A DNA stretch of 64,000 nt from Acanthaster planci (lineage: Eukaryota > Echinodermata > Asteroidea > Valvatida > Acanthasteridae), in the NCBI RefSeq assembly GCF_001949145.1, contig NW_019091376.1:123867-187866 (forward strand), read 5' to 3'. The position numbers and the translations under genes are program-made. The notes below the pieces were generated by a model. That model saw only the letters and a list, made by a program, of their open reading frames with translations. It made no database searches and was not told the origin of the DNA. Of the stretch, positions 36,100-48,100 are shown one piece after another; positions within the stretch are counted from its first letter, which is position 1, and the number at the start of each line of letters is the position of its first letter.

Positions 36100-36280
36100 C
36101 TGTGGTTGCGCTCGGCCGTCAAAATCGCTCTAGGGGAAAGGCACATTTCCAAATGCGCGTCAACCTGTCAAAATACGCAACGCACGCGTGTTACGCTAAT
36201 GGTTTACTTTTTTGTATCCTGAAAGTGAGCGCATCGTATACGCAACGCAGCCAAAGAACGTACATACGGAAGGCGCCTTT
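36100..36280. repeat. CpG-rich dispersed repeat H, copy 2
   Basis: Shares CGGCCGTCAAAATCG and the inverted GACGCGCATTTGGAAA block with 16995-17160. It is part of a longer CpG- and GCGT-rich zone. The 174-codon frame here looks like a by-product of that composition. Confidence 0.35.
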
Positions 36281-37408
36281 AGTCTACATTGTGCACACTG
36301 TACGCGGAGGTGTTGGCCCGTATAACCCGTCCACCATTTTGTACGTGGGCGAAACGATTGTAAATGATACCCGGATCTACCAACTTCACAATCGACAGCG
36401 CAGTAGTTTTATTCGTGTAGGCCATTATATGTCGGTCTCACTTCATTTCTTTGAAGTACTTAGTCAGTTTCAACGAAATATTAATGACGTTAATGACAAA
36501 TCCAGGATTTTCCAAGAGATGGATAGGCCACGGCACACGAGGCCAACACACGTAGCACGTAGAGAGCATAATTCGAAAGCGTTGAAGCAGTGGGCCCCAG
36601 TTGCATTAAGACGACGACACGACTAGCTGATTTGGATAGTGTTTAATTTACTGAGGTCTCAATATAAAATGATTTGTACAGTCAAACAGAAACAAATGAC
36701 ATTTAATTAGGCAGGCAGGATGATCTTGGTGGTTAGCAGCCTCAACTGCTGGCACTATCTTCAATTATTATTATTTTTTGTTTTAGCATAGTTTGCTGCC
36801 TAAACGTCGTTCCTTCCCTTGACAGTCGCGTTGCGCGTTGCGTCATGCGACGCCCAACGCGACACGACGCGATCGTGTATACACACGACGGCACAATGTC
36901 GGGAAACTTCGTGCCGTCACGCCTTGAATAAAGGCCGGTTCATAGCTTCACGCAAAACCGAACGTGCATTTGTGACGTCAGATCAAATATTTTCGTTATG
37001 AATCCGTAAAGTTGAACACACGAGAACTCGAGCGAAATTCTCGCTGCAAATTTGTCGTGACGTCAAATTCATTTCACTTTCGCATAGAGACTGATCCGAT
37101 TAGACGCCCTATGAAAACCGCGGGTACTCACACGCACATTCCTCAGCTTGACGCATGCGTGCATTCGGCAAATCATGACATTAACCTATTGGTCGAAGAG
37201 GCATGTAATGCGTGCGCACCCCCTGTCCACGAGTGTTGTGCAGCGTTTCTTCCGCGATTGTCTCCGTCTTGACGTCTTGCAGACCGTCTGTGTTACAAAC
37301 GACCATGTGGAAGCCAGGCTTAAGTGTCGCTTGCTGAAGAAGCCACGCGCACTCAATTAAACATTGCTCATAATAACGTCGCACATTGTAGGGAATCGCA
37401 CATACTGA

Positions 37409-38275
37409 ACATTTCACATTAATATTTGGCCATATAGTGTGACATAATTGTACACACACTGTAAACATATCTCACACATAGAAATGAAACATTAAATTTT
37501 GCAACGTTTTGCGTGCCATAGTCTACATTATATAATTTCGTCTCGGTTCGTGGAGTTTAAAGCGGCTTCCATTTCATTTATGCCATCCATCTACTACCGG
37601 CCTACTTCTGTTCACTGTTATCATGTCAAAATCAGTGGAGTCCTGCGTCGGCAGGCAGCGCACGCACCTGAGGTGAGCCACAGCTTAGATTTAGTTTTTA
37701 AATACACCTCTGTCTATTCTGTTTTAGTAGTGGGGTTTGGCTCGGTATCATCTGCTGTCACGTCATATATTTTGGGCACAAGCCACCATGACCAGAAATA
37801 ATGTTAACTCTGCAGGAATGTATTTCGAATATATTCACAATTTTTGGATGTACATTATGTATTCCGTGAATACCTCCCTGAGTTATTCATCTGCGGTTTA
37901 TTATAGCAGGGGGGCTTGAAATCTTGTTTTTATTCATTCGTTAGGCCTACCCATGATCTAAACGCTGTTTTCGAGGCACCTACAGGCTAACATAGGTTAA
38001 CATTTCACATTAATATTTCGGCATATGGTGTAACATAATTGTACATACACTGTGAACATATGTCACACATAGAAACAAGCCACCATGACCAGAAATATTG
38101 TTAACTCCGCAGAAATCTATTTCGAACATATTCACAACTTTTGGATGTACGTATGTATACTTGAGTTAATCATCTGCGTTGTATAATAGCAAGGGCTTAG
38201 GTTTTTGTTTTTATTCTTTCATTTGTTAGGCTTACCCATGAATCCGAACGCTGTTTTCGAGGCACCTATAGGCTA
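37409..38275. repeat. Imperfect tandem duplication
   Basis: Copy 1 is split (37409-37489 and 37781-37989) by about 290 bp. Copy 2 (38000-38275) has the same two parts joined directly. Shared blocks include CATTTCACATTAATATTT, CAAGCCACCATGACCAGAAA and CGCTGTTTTCGAGGCACCTA. Either copy 1 gained an insert or copy 2 lost the middle. Confidence 0.85.
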
Positions 38276-40005
38276 ATTTAATCTATCTATTTTAATAATT
38301 CGAGACTACACGTGCCTATATCACCACAAAATTACACAAGTCTGAGTTGAGTATCGGGACAAAGCCGAAGTGTCAGTAAGGAGAGCCCCGAACAATGGTT
38401 TGGTCTATTTATTGTCTGGGGTTTTGTCCGGTGGCCAATACAGTCAACCTGCCGATGTAAAATGAAGAATTCCTTAACTGTAGCCTATTACATCGTGCAC
38501 AAGCGCGGAATATAATTCCCACAATAGATGTCAACAATAAGATATAGGGGTGAAGGACGTTGTAGGTGCACCCTATGCGCCGGGTCTTGTTTTGTGTTTA
38601 TGGTGCCTCTGAAGCATTATTGGTGTCAATATAGCCGGTATAAATACAGGCCTATATATATTTTTTTGGGTCACACAAGGCGCTCCTTGTCAAGAGAGGA
38701 TACACAAAGTACAGAAAAATATCTTTCACACACTAAGCAAACGGGCCAAATATTCTTTTTAAAAACAATCTGATCAACTCTATAAAGTAGCAAGTTGGAG
38801 TTTTTTCAAGAAAAATATGGAAAAGCGAGAAACACATCTATATAGAGCTATCATGGAGACACTATTGTTCAGCTTTATATGGCGTCTTGCTTTCAATATT
38901 GAACATGGAAATTACCTTTGCATAAAAAACCTAAATATTTAAGTTTCTCTCTTGGATTTCTATTACTAAGCATGTGGTGGCGCTGGAGCAAAAGCAGGTG
39001 TTAGTGTTGGAGCAAAGGCTCTGATCCTCAAGGCCAAGGCCAAGTCATGGACTCTCAAGCCTTATAGGCTTAACCCTCTCGGCTAAGGCCAAGATCCTTA
39101 AGTATAATATCAATACTGCTTTACTCGTCGCCCAGCGCCCAAACAGGGCGCTGGCAAGGGCTGATGGCCTTGCGCAGATTTAAGTGAAGGAAATAAGTCA
39201 CAAGGGGTCACAGCTAACGACGCGCAAAGCATTGTGGGCAAATTTCTGGCAGGTGCGCGAGCTCGCTCTATGTGGCGGTTATCCATTCGATTTTTTCTCT
39301 GTCTTCCTCTTTGCTGAAAATATTCTCTCTACACCTTATTAGTTCATCCAAAATTGATCAAGATAACCAGTGATTTGAAATATATCGCCAAAACACACGT
39401 GATCCGTGATACTTAGAAGATAAATCACTGTGATTGTATCAAGGCCATGTTTTTATCATTTAAGCCGACACTTTGGCCCGTGTCAAAGTATTGCCATTAG
39501 CTGACCATAAACTTCGATTAAAGCTTCGCAAACACGAAGTGCTGAACCTCACGGTCGGAGGTCGTGCACAAAGTGCATTCTGGAGATCGTACAAAACACG
39601 CAACAATCACGCAGCTGTGCTTCTTAAAACTCCATTTAACACTAACACGAAACCATTGAAAATGGCCCACAGAATCCAGATACTGAGCTGAGTAGAGTTC
39701 TGTGCTACGTATTAAACTGAAAACATCTGCACTGTAGCATGGGTTTCAAATGAAATTCTCAGCATAAAAAGAAAACACGGTAAGTTTTGATTGGTTACCA
39801 TTAATACTTTGGGAGAATGAATGTTACATTTGAGTTGCATTTTTTTGGAGGGGGGGGACATGCTATATACAACTTATAACGTATTTATTACAGATATGGA
39901 GTCAACAACTCTCTGGTGACAAGTCAAATGAATTCTGTATGACGTGTGCAAGATCAGACCATAGAAAGAAACTCATAATTTGACCAACAAGTGTAATAAG
40001 CAAAA

Positions 40006-40296
40006 TACCATTTCCTGCGTGAGTCAGTATACTTAAAGGGCGATTTGCAGTCTTCCACACAGATGTTCTATCTACATGTACATGTATATAATTTTATGGA
40101 AACTAAAAATAGTCTCCCTGGCCTTGTGGCCATAGGTATGCAAGATAGGCTACCATTTCCTGCGTGAGGCAGCATACTTAAAGGGCGATCAAAGTTGCAG
40201 TCTGCAACACAGATGTTCTATCTACATATAGATGTATATGTATTCCATATAATTTTTGGAAGCTAAAAATAATCTCCCTGGCCTTGTGGCTACAAG
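40006..40296. repeat. Tandem duplication, ~145-bp unit
   Basis: TACCATTTCCTGCGTGAG begins both units (40006 and 40151) and CTCCCTGGCCTTGTGGC closes both. Between them both contain ACTTAAAGGGCGAT and ACACAGATGTTCTATCTACA. Confidence 0.88.
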
Positions 40297-42182
40297 TACG
40301 GTTATAATTCAAAATATGTAAAATGACCATAGATTTGTTTTGGGAACGTAGCAAAATGTTCATACTCCAAATGTACAAGTGAACAAAATGCAGGGTGTTT
40401 CCCTTCTCCATGGCAGTATATGATTATCGTAAATACTGCAGCTTTGTAGACTGCTCAAAGCTGACCCTCAGGCGTACATCTATGTTCGTAGAAAACAAAA
40501 TTTCAAAAAAATTTACCTGAAAAATTAAAAAAATCCGAGGGCCTTGACGAAGCAAGGCTCTTGAATCACAAGGCATTGATCCCTCAAGGCTTAGGCTTTG
40601 CACTTAAGGCACTAAAATCAAGTCTTTAGGCAGCCAAGGCTCAGCATCTAGGCACTACATCACTGTGAGGTGGACAGTCATTGTAACACTGCAAGAAAGT
40701 TGGTCATAAAAATTGCATTTCATGTCTCCTTTTAAATCTTTAATGCTCGTGCATTTTGGGTGTGGCATTGTGAAAAATAGATGACTAAGTTGAATTAATT
40801 TGTTTCTAGAAATGGGCTTTGCAATAAGTTAGCAATAAAAGAAAATTGGCCTACGTAAATGATCCAAAAGTTAAAATTTAGATATCAAAACATGGACATG
40901 ATTCGGATGCGCTTGTGACACTGAAGTTTGCAAATAATAATCTCCACACCCCAAATCCAGTGTACACACGCTTTCTTCAGTATTGAATCTCCATTCAGGA
41001 TGTGGCCAGTCGCTCATTGCGTTGTGTGACTTTAATATGTGACATTGAGACGCTTGGTGGCGGCCAACATGCCGGTCCTTGTTGCCATTTTTGAGCATGC
41101 GCACGTTGTCACGAACATGCGTGCGTGGTTCTGATCAGTATTATAAACAAAATCGGTGTGTCTGCTGCCACCAGCGTCTCAAAGTCTCCCATTGGACAAG
41201 TCAAAAGACATTTAATCGTAACTGCGTGTCACTTGATTTATAACGATTTGTTAAGAAACCTTTTGGACTTTTTCTTGTCATGAGTGCAACATTAGAAGCA
41301 ACCTTAAAGCTGCATAAAGGCAAGCAGATACAAGCAAGAAAATTTGTTCGTTACAGGATATCACATTCCTTCAAGGGTCGTTATGAAGAGAAAGAAAAAG
41401 ATTATTTGAAAAGGAACAAACAATAGAGCTTTCAGCTTGATTGAGCCCCAAAATGTTCTGGAACAAACTTCAAGAGCCTTATTTATCACTCATCTCTCGT
41501 TTGGAGACAGTTTGAGACAGTTGGTCACGTGCTGAAATTACACAAACAATTCTCCTCCAAAGTTTCCCTTTTCCCAGACTGATCCATCATCGGTCATTTT
41601 TTGACTAGTTGTCGGTAGATAAATTACCCGTCGACAGGTGATATCTTATCGGGTCAAAGTGTTGTCAGAAATTCTTCTACTCTACTGGCCGATTTGTGAT
41701 AGACTATTGGTTGGTGACACAATATCAGCCAATTTGAAGTACATTTTTGGCTTACTGGTACGTTGGTTAAATACACGTAAGTATAGTTGTTAGCACTGGG
41801 TTTGGGACACCCGTTTTATACCAACGGTTAGACGTGTGCGGAATAAAAAGTACATAATCCTTTGGGTCATTTAAAACACGAAATACTTTGCAGTGTATGG
41901 TATATAAACTGTTATGAATCATGAGGCACAATGACGTTAAATCAAGGTTGGCTAATTGGTGCAGCCATGTGATGTCAAAGTACGTGTATCTCTTTCACTT
42001 CTGTTCACTTTTAAGTGTGTGTCTGCGTTTAGACTGAGAAAAGAGTGAATATACAAGTGAGAGTATAGGGCGAAATATCCTAGCATAAAATTACCAAACC
42101 CAACGCAAAGCCAGTTTGATATCATCGACTGTCACTGTGCGTTTTTTTCATATTCACAGCACTAGAAATAGCGACTATCAAA

Positions 42183-45100
42183 ATGCATTACGATGGTATC
42201 TTGGATCACGTTGGGCACTTCGGCAAGTACCAAAAGCTCGTTGTCCTGGCTCTATGCCTGATGCAAGGTCCATCGGCGTGTCAGTTCCTAGCTCAAGTGT
42301 TTCTGGCCGCCAACACCGATCATTGGTGCTTGATTCCGGCAAGCGAGGCTATCAACTGCACTCAACTTCAGCTGAAGTCTGTGTCCGCCTGTCAGGAGGA
42401 ACAGAAGAACGAGAGCATACCGTATGAGCTGGACGACGACGGGAAGCGAGTTTACTCCTCGTGTGAGCGGTACGCGACTGCTGAGGACGATGGCGATCAA
42501 GGTTGGAATTCCACGGATGTCATCGCCTGTGATGCTGGGTGGGATTTTGATCGATCGCGCTACAAGTCCACAATCAACGACGAGGTATGTTATTGTAAAT
42601 TCCGACATTTATTTGGCGTTTTATATGAAAAGAAGCAAAAGAAAAAGTAAAAAAAAAAATCAAAAGAGATAAAAAGAGAAAGCTTCTAGTGTAGACCGAA
42701 TCGATTTCGTAACAGTCCTATGCCTTATTTGTCTGGCATCCTCAAACTACTATTTACATTGTACAAACACTTTCAATTCGACCATAGGCCGTGATGACGT
42801 TTTATTGTAATAAACCAATTCAATTCAATTCATATAAGGACGATTTGCCTGATATAAAATTAGGATGAGCAAATGCGAGCATATGTAATTCGCTTTTTTT
42901 CTGGTACATTATAAAATTCTTTGTTTGACCAATGTAAGGTTTAAGTTAATCAGTTCTGGCACCAACAGCATAACTTAATCCCGTTTACAATCTCTGATTC
43001 CGTTTCCCATGGAGTGCTAGATAAGAACACACTCCACTGGAAAGTAAAATCAATTCGGAATGCTCAACCCATCACTGCCCAGCACACGATCTCCACTGTT
43101 TCATATTCCTAACAACGTATGCAATAATAACACTTCACAAACTGATCGCAAGGTGTACGGCTACAAATATTAACTTTTTGTTCTGGGGTTTTGTTTACGT
43201 TTGCTTTGTTTTGGCATATTTATGTATTGTTCATTGCATCCCTTTTCTTTTTTTAATTAACAGTTCAGTCTAGTTTGTGAGCGGGAAGATTTCGCTGATA
43301 TTGCTCAATCTGTGTGGTTCGCTGGTACACTTGTGGGCTCTTTAGTGTGGGGATCGGTCGCTGACTGGTGAGCTTCTTAGACTTGATTCGAAACAATTAT
43401 GGTTTACAGCATGCTTGTTGGGAAATTCAAAGGGTCCATGAAATTGTCGTTTTATTAGTTACAATTGAAAATTGTACATTTTCAAACGATATCCAGACGA
43501 TGGAAGTTCTTGTTTTTTTTTATAAATGGAAGGGAAAAATGTGAAAGATTTTGGGGAAAATGCCCCGTCCCGAGAGGTATCTCATTAACACAGAAAATTT
43601 GCATATCTGCGACGTACGTTTGAGAAGACATCGTCGTGTCGCTAGCGCGTCAGTGCGTGTCCAGTGTGATTTCTTGGGTCGAGTTCGGAAAATTCAATCC
43701 AATTTTTGGGTGCTTCAGAAATCATACTGACCGAATGTGTTGCCGCAGGCTGAGGCAACACCTAACTTTCTAAATTTTGACGAATTTGGACATTGAAAGT
43801 CAGGCTTACCACACAAACACGCATGATGGACGTGCGTATACAACAACGTTCCTGCCCCTCCTTATTAATAGTAAAAGTTGCAAACAGAATAGCTAACCAT
43901 AAATAAATACATCAAAGTAGAGTATCAGTTTGACTGAGGCGATATTGTCAACTGAAAAGGCATTTTTTTTTCGATAAAAATGTGTACTTTTTCAATAGAA
44001 TGACGTCATGTCTCTCCCGCTACTGTCATGCGCCTTGACGTCTCTCGTGCCGTCGGCGTTCGCTACGACCACTTGAAAATTAGGCTGAAGGACGCTGCGT
44101 GATGATGTCGTTCTGCCAATGAATTTAAATATTATGGCGTCCAAAACTTCATTTTCGCGTACTTTGCCTTCTAGGTGACAACACCAGCTCATGAAGCCAA
44201 ACTGGTACTCTAGTTTAATGTACTATTTTGTTGTTGACAATTGAGACTGCATAATAGATATATGTAGAAATGGGCCAATTAACATGGTACTAAGCGAGAG
44301 AGACGTTGTCCTGACCTATGTTTTGTGTTCTTTTACCCCCATTTGACAGTGGACATTTCGCCTACTTTGGTCTACTTGTACTTCTTTTTTCAGGCTTGGC
44401 CGAAAGGCAGCGTTCTTCCTAAGTCTTTCTCTCGTCTCCATTTCATCCATTTTGACGAGTTTTGTACCCACCTTTTCGGCTTACATGGCTGCGCGGTTCA
44501 TCACGGCAGCTTGTGGCTATGGTGTCAGCTTGATCGCGTCGATTGCTTGTGGGTGACGTACTCTTACCTTTAATGTTATTTAAACGGAAGTTAAGTTCCA
44601 GCCTTACGCCAGGTGTAACTTCGCGGACACTTTTGCATAGATTGTCCGGCCGCCATACTCAACAGCTGTTTTTAGTTATTTTAAGCGAGATTGGCACAAA
44701 CTTTCCATGCTTCATGCTCTTGTCCATGACATGCAGCTATAGCCCCACGAAATCGTTAGGCTGGTAAAAATACTTATTTTCTTTTGATAGAGAATATGTG
44801 TAACCTTTCTATAATGGCCTAAGTAGAGGTAATGCGACTTATAATTCGGCGCTCTAACGTATAGAAACAGACCTCTTCACTTAGTTAGACGACACCTATA
44901 GTTTGCTGCAGGTAAAACGTGCACCTGTTTGTTCAGTCACTTGTTACGCTGTGTTGTTTTCACTGGTTTTGTCAACAGCAAAAGAGTTAGTTGGGCCCTG
45001 GAAACGAGTTTTGGTTGGTGCCATGCACTCGATTGCCTTCGCGGTGGGGTATATGCTTCTATCCTTTGCGGCTTTCTTCTTACGAGAATGGCGCCATTTA

Positions 45101-48100
45101 CAGTTGGCAATATCACTTCCTTACGTCGTTGCGTTCCTGCTGATCCCGTGAGTACACTGAAGTGGAAATGAAGACTGGAGTCAAATGAATCGAAACACAT
45201 GCTCCATCATGAAATCCTTTAATTAAATCCGTTAATTAAAAGTTGAGTTAAATTAATGCACACAGCACACATATAGCATGGAACAATGTTAGGACTTGTT
45301 AAGGAGGGGTTAACCCTATGCGTTTTTAATGGCCCGAGTTTCATAATTTTACAATGAAGTAATCCAAAGAAAGAATGGGGGATACCTTGTTTATTGCTAT
45401 TTAACGTGCAACATTCAGAGGATAACTGGGAGATGTTGACATTGATCAGTACTGCCAGTTCTACGGGCATATTGAAAACTCGACTGGGAAGTGGATACGC
45501 AGTTGACACCGGTGGAAAATGAGATTAAAAAAAAAATCATCTATGGCACAATGCTGCCATTACCGAAATCCACATCCCTGTAATTCCTGTACGTTCTGAT
45601 TCCCAAAGAACATGGATTGGAATCTGGGAACAGTTTACATATACGTGTAAGTTTAGGTTTCTGATTTAAATGTACACAGTACTGAAATCTTATTTGTCAT
45701 TTCCGGTCAATACATTCACGCATGCGTCAGCATGAAGCATGAACTGTATATATGTAACTCACGTGCGACCGTTCAACCCGAGTTTTAAAGAAAAATCCTC
45801 ACATCATCAACCTTAACCTATATTGAGTAAGGAACGCATTTTCCATGAGCATCATTTCTGAGAGTCTGGAAATGATGCTTTATATTATTTTCCAAGAGAA
45901 TTGAACCATTTTCCCGCTCTTGTCGGCAGAATCTTTCCTGAGTCACCGCGTTGGCTGATATCAAAAGGCAAGTTCAAGGAAGCTACGAAGATCATCCGTA
46001 AAATTGCCAAAGTCAACGGCACAACGGTTCCTGAGGACTTGATCAATAGTAGTCCAGAAAATGCCGACGAACAGAAAAAGGTACAAAGTAGACGGCGAAT
46101 TAATTGTGATCATGGGCTAGACGACCAATATTTTCCATAGCGCTTATTCAATCTATAGCGATATGATTTTCCACGAAGTAAAGTCCTCGATTTGGACGTC
46201 GAATAGAGTCAAGCCTTAGTGCTGTTTACGTAGCATAAATATTTGAACAATAAGGAACTTGTCAGTCACTTTCATTAACTGGGTACTACATTATACGGCA
46301 GGCCATTCTAACATTATTTTATCGGGATTTGAATAATCACGCATGTATTTCCTTCAATGGCAGGAGATTCGGTCTGATACGGTACGGCGAGTGACACACT
46401 TGGATCTCTTCCGAACCCCCAACCTCCGGAAGAAAACGTTGATAATTTTTCTTGATTGGTAAGACGAGTAGTTTATTTTTAAATAAAACTACAAAAACCT
46501 GATGAAAAAACAAAAAACGAAGCTCTGCAAAGAAGGGATTGCAAAGATGTGTCGATTTTCTCAGGCTGATCTTGTTTGTTAGCCATCAGGACCATGCCGG
46601 AACTGAACTGAACTGAACAAGGTGATTTCAAATCTTTATGTAGGTTTGCTGCCGTCATGGTGTTTTACGGGCTGTCTCTGAGTACTTCAGCCCTTGGTGT
46701 CGACGACTACATCGCTGCCTTCGTGTCCGGAGCTGTTGAGATTCCAAGCTACCTTTTCTGTTGGTTCATAATGGAGCGAATCGGCAGGCGTCTCTCATTG
46801 GTCGGATTCTACATTTCTGCAGGAGTATTCTGTTTCATCAGCATTTTCATTCGTGAGTTTCAGTGCGTGCTCGTTATCTTAGGCTATTGGTACATGTACT
46901 TAGCCTACAAGTGGTTATGTGGGTTGCGGAAGCTATAAGCCTTTCTTAGTATTTATGCAAATTTTATGCACGGGAACTGAAAGCGAGGCTGTAGGGGACT
47001 CCTCGCTGTCGGCGAACATGGCAAAGCATTGTTCAGTACCGTGTTGTATGGCAATCACGAAGGAAGATCATCGCCAGAAATTAGCTTCCATCGATTTCCA
47101 AAAAATAAGGTCCTGCGGAAACAGTGGATTGTTAAGATCAAACAAGACGAGGGACCACTGTTCAAGGTAGATTTAGACTTTGAAACGACTTCTTTGGGCA
47201 CTTTAATTGAGAAGTTCATATAAAAAATCGTAATGACTGGCCCTACACCGTACACGTTATTGCACTTTGGTGCAGTTCTATTGAGCCAGTCTTTTCCTTC
47301 CTCCATGATTGATCCCGCCCAGCATTAATGAAATAACGTCTGCAATTTTCGAATTACCATCTATAAAATTCTGAACTTCTAAAGGAAATAGCCCTGTCAT
47401 TAAAGGTAACCTGCTAAATGACAGAAAGTGTTCAAACTGCTCGATCGTGGCCACAACCGGTCGTTTAGGCCTAGACATAAATGGTGCATGCATGAAACTT
47501 CAACAAAATGTCCTAGATAAAATCCTGTTAATAAAACGATTACCCTTCAGATAATTATAAGGAATGTAGGCTTCTGAAAAATACTTGAAGCCTTTACCAA
47601 GCTGTTGCTCTCCACTACTTTTGGGGCCGTTTTTGACGTAATCCTCCACAAACCCGAAGGTTATCTTGGGAACCACGGAAAGATCCCTTCCGTTTATAGC
47701 CATCGTGACACGCGAGTCCCCTGCAGCCGCGTTTTCAGTTGCCGTGAATAAAATTTGCATAAATAAGAAAGACCTACGAGTATGACAAACCCATCATATT
47801 GAGGTTGTCGAACGTTTGAACTTGAATGACATGTATCAAGCAGTATCTCTCCGCCTCGAGCAAAAGAACCCCCTCATCGTTTGAAAAAAGCCACGTTGGT
47901 CGGGAGTAGTCATTTTAGCGATGCGACTGCAACGCTTGCGCTTTTTTGGTCGTTCGTGAACCAGTGATGCACAGTTAGCGTTAAAGGAACTTCCGGCCCA
48001 TTGCTGAGGAAAAAGTGCCCTCTCTTGGTCCCGCTCAAGGCCCATTGAGACATTATCTTAAACTTGTCCTCGTACATAGTACTTGCAAAGCAATTTAAGA

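Larger units (their letters stand above)
32590..42182. other. Repeat-rich spacer between the two SLC22 paralogues
   Basis: No gene is supported in these 9.6 kb. Identified contents are MITE B copy 2 with a nested MITE A, the 34124-34310 palindrome, MITE E, a CpG-rich repeat zone (about 36100-37370), a tandem duplication at 37409-38275, AAGGC-rich low-complexity patches (38990-39110 and 40540-40660) and a second tandem duplication at 40006-40296. Open frames such as 36102-36626 fall in CpG-rich repeat sequence. Confidence 0.6.
46941..47771. mobile_element. Short inverted-repeat element with THAP and SWIM-family N-termini (non-autonomous)
   Basis: The left end has CTTTCTTAGTATTTATGCAA. The right end in reverse complement has CTTTCTTATTTATGCAA. 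Similarity continues for about 65 bp (ATTTTAT, CACGG, AACTGAAA, GGCTG, AGGGGACTC). A THAP-like exon runs inward from the left on the plus strand, and a SWIM/YqaJ-like exon runs inward from the right on the minus strand. Between them nothing is recognised. At about 830 bp it is far too short for full genes, so it is read as a deletion derivative. Sited in SLC22B intron 7. Exact ends and target duplication are unresolved. Confidence 0.6.

Noticed and set aside
36102-36626. Longest unassigned open frame in the SLC22 spacer (174 codons, plus)
   Set aside because: It lies in CpG-rich repeat sequence shared in part with 16995-17160. The protein has no domain-like pattern, and there is no splice or promoter context.
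43992-44192. Minus-strand open frame in SLC22B intron 2
   Set aside because: CpG-rich, no family resemblance, and contained in a diverged repeat zone.
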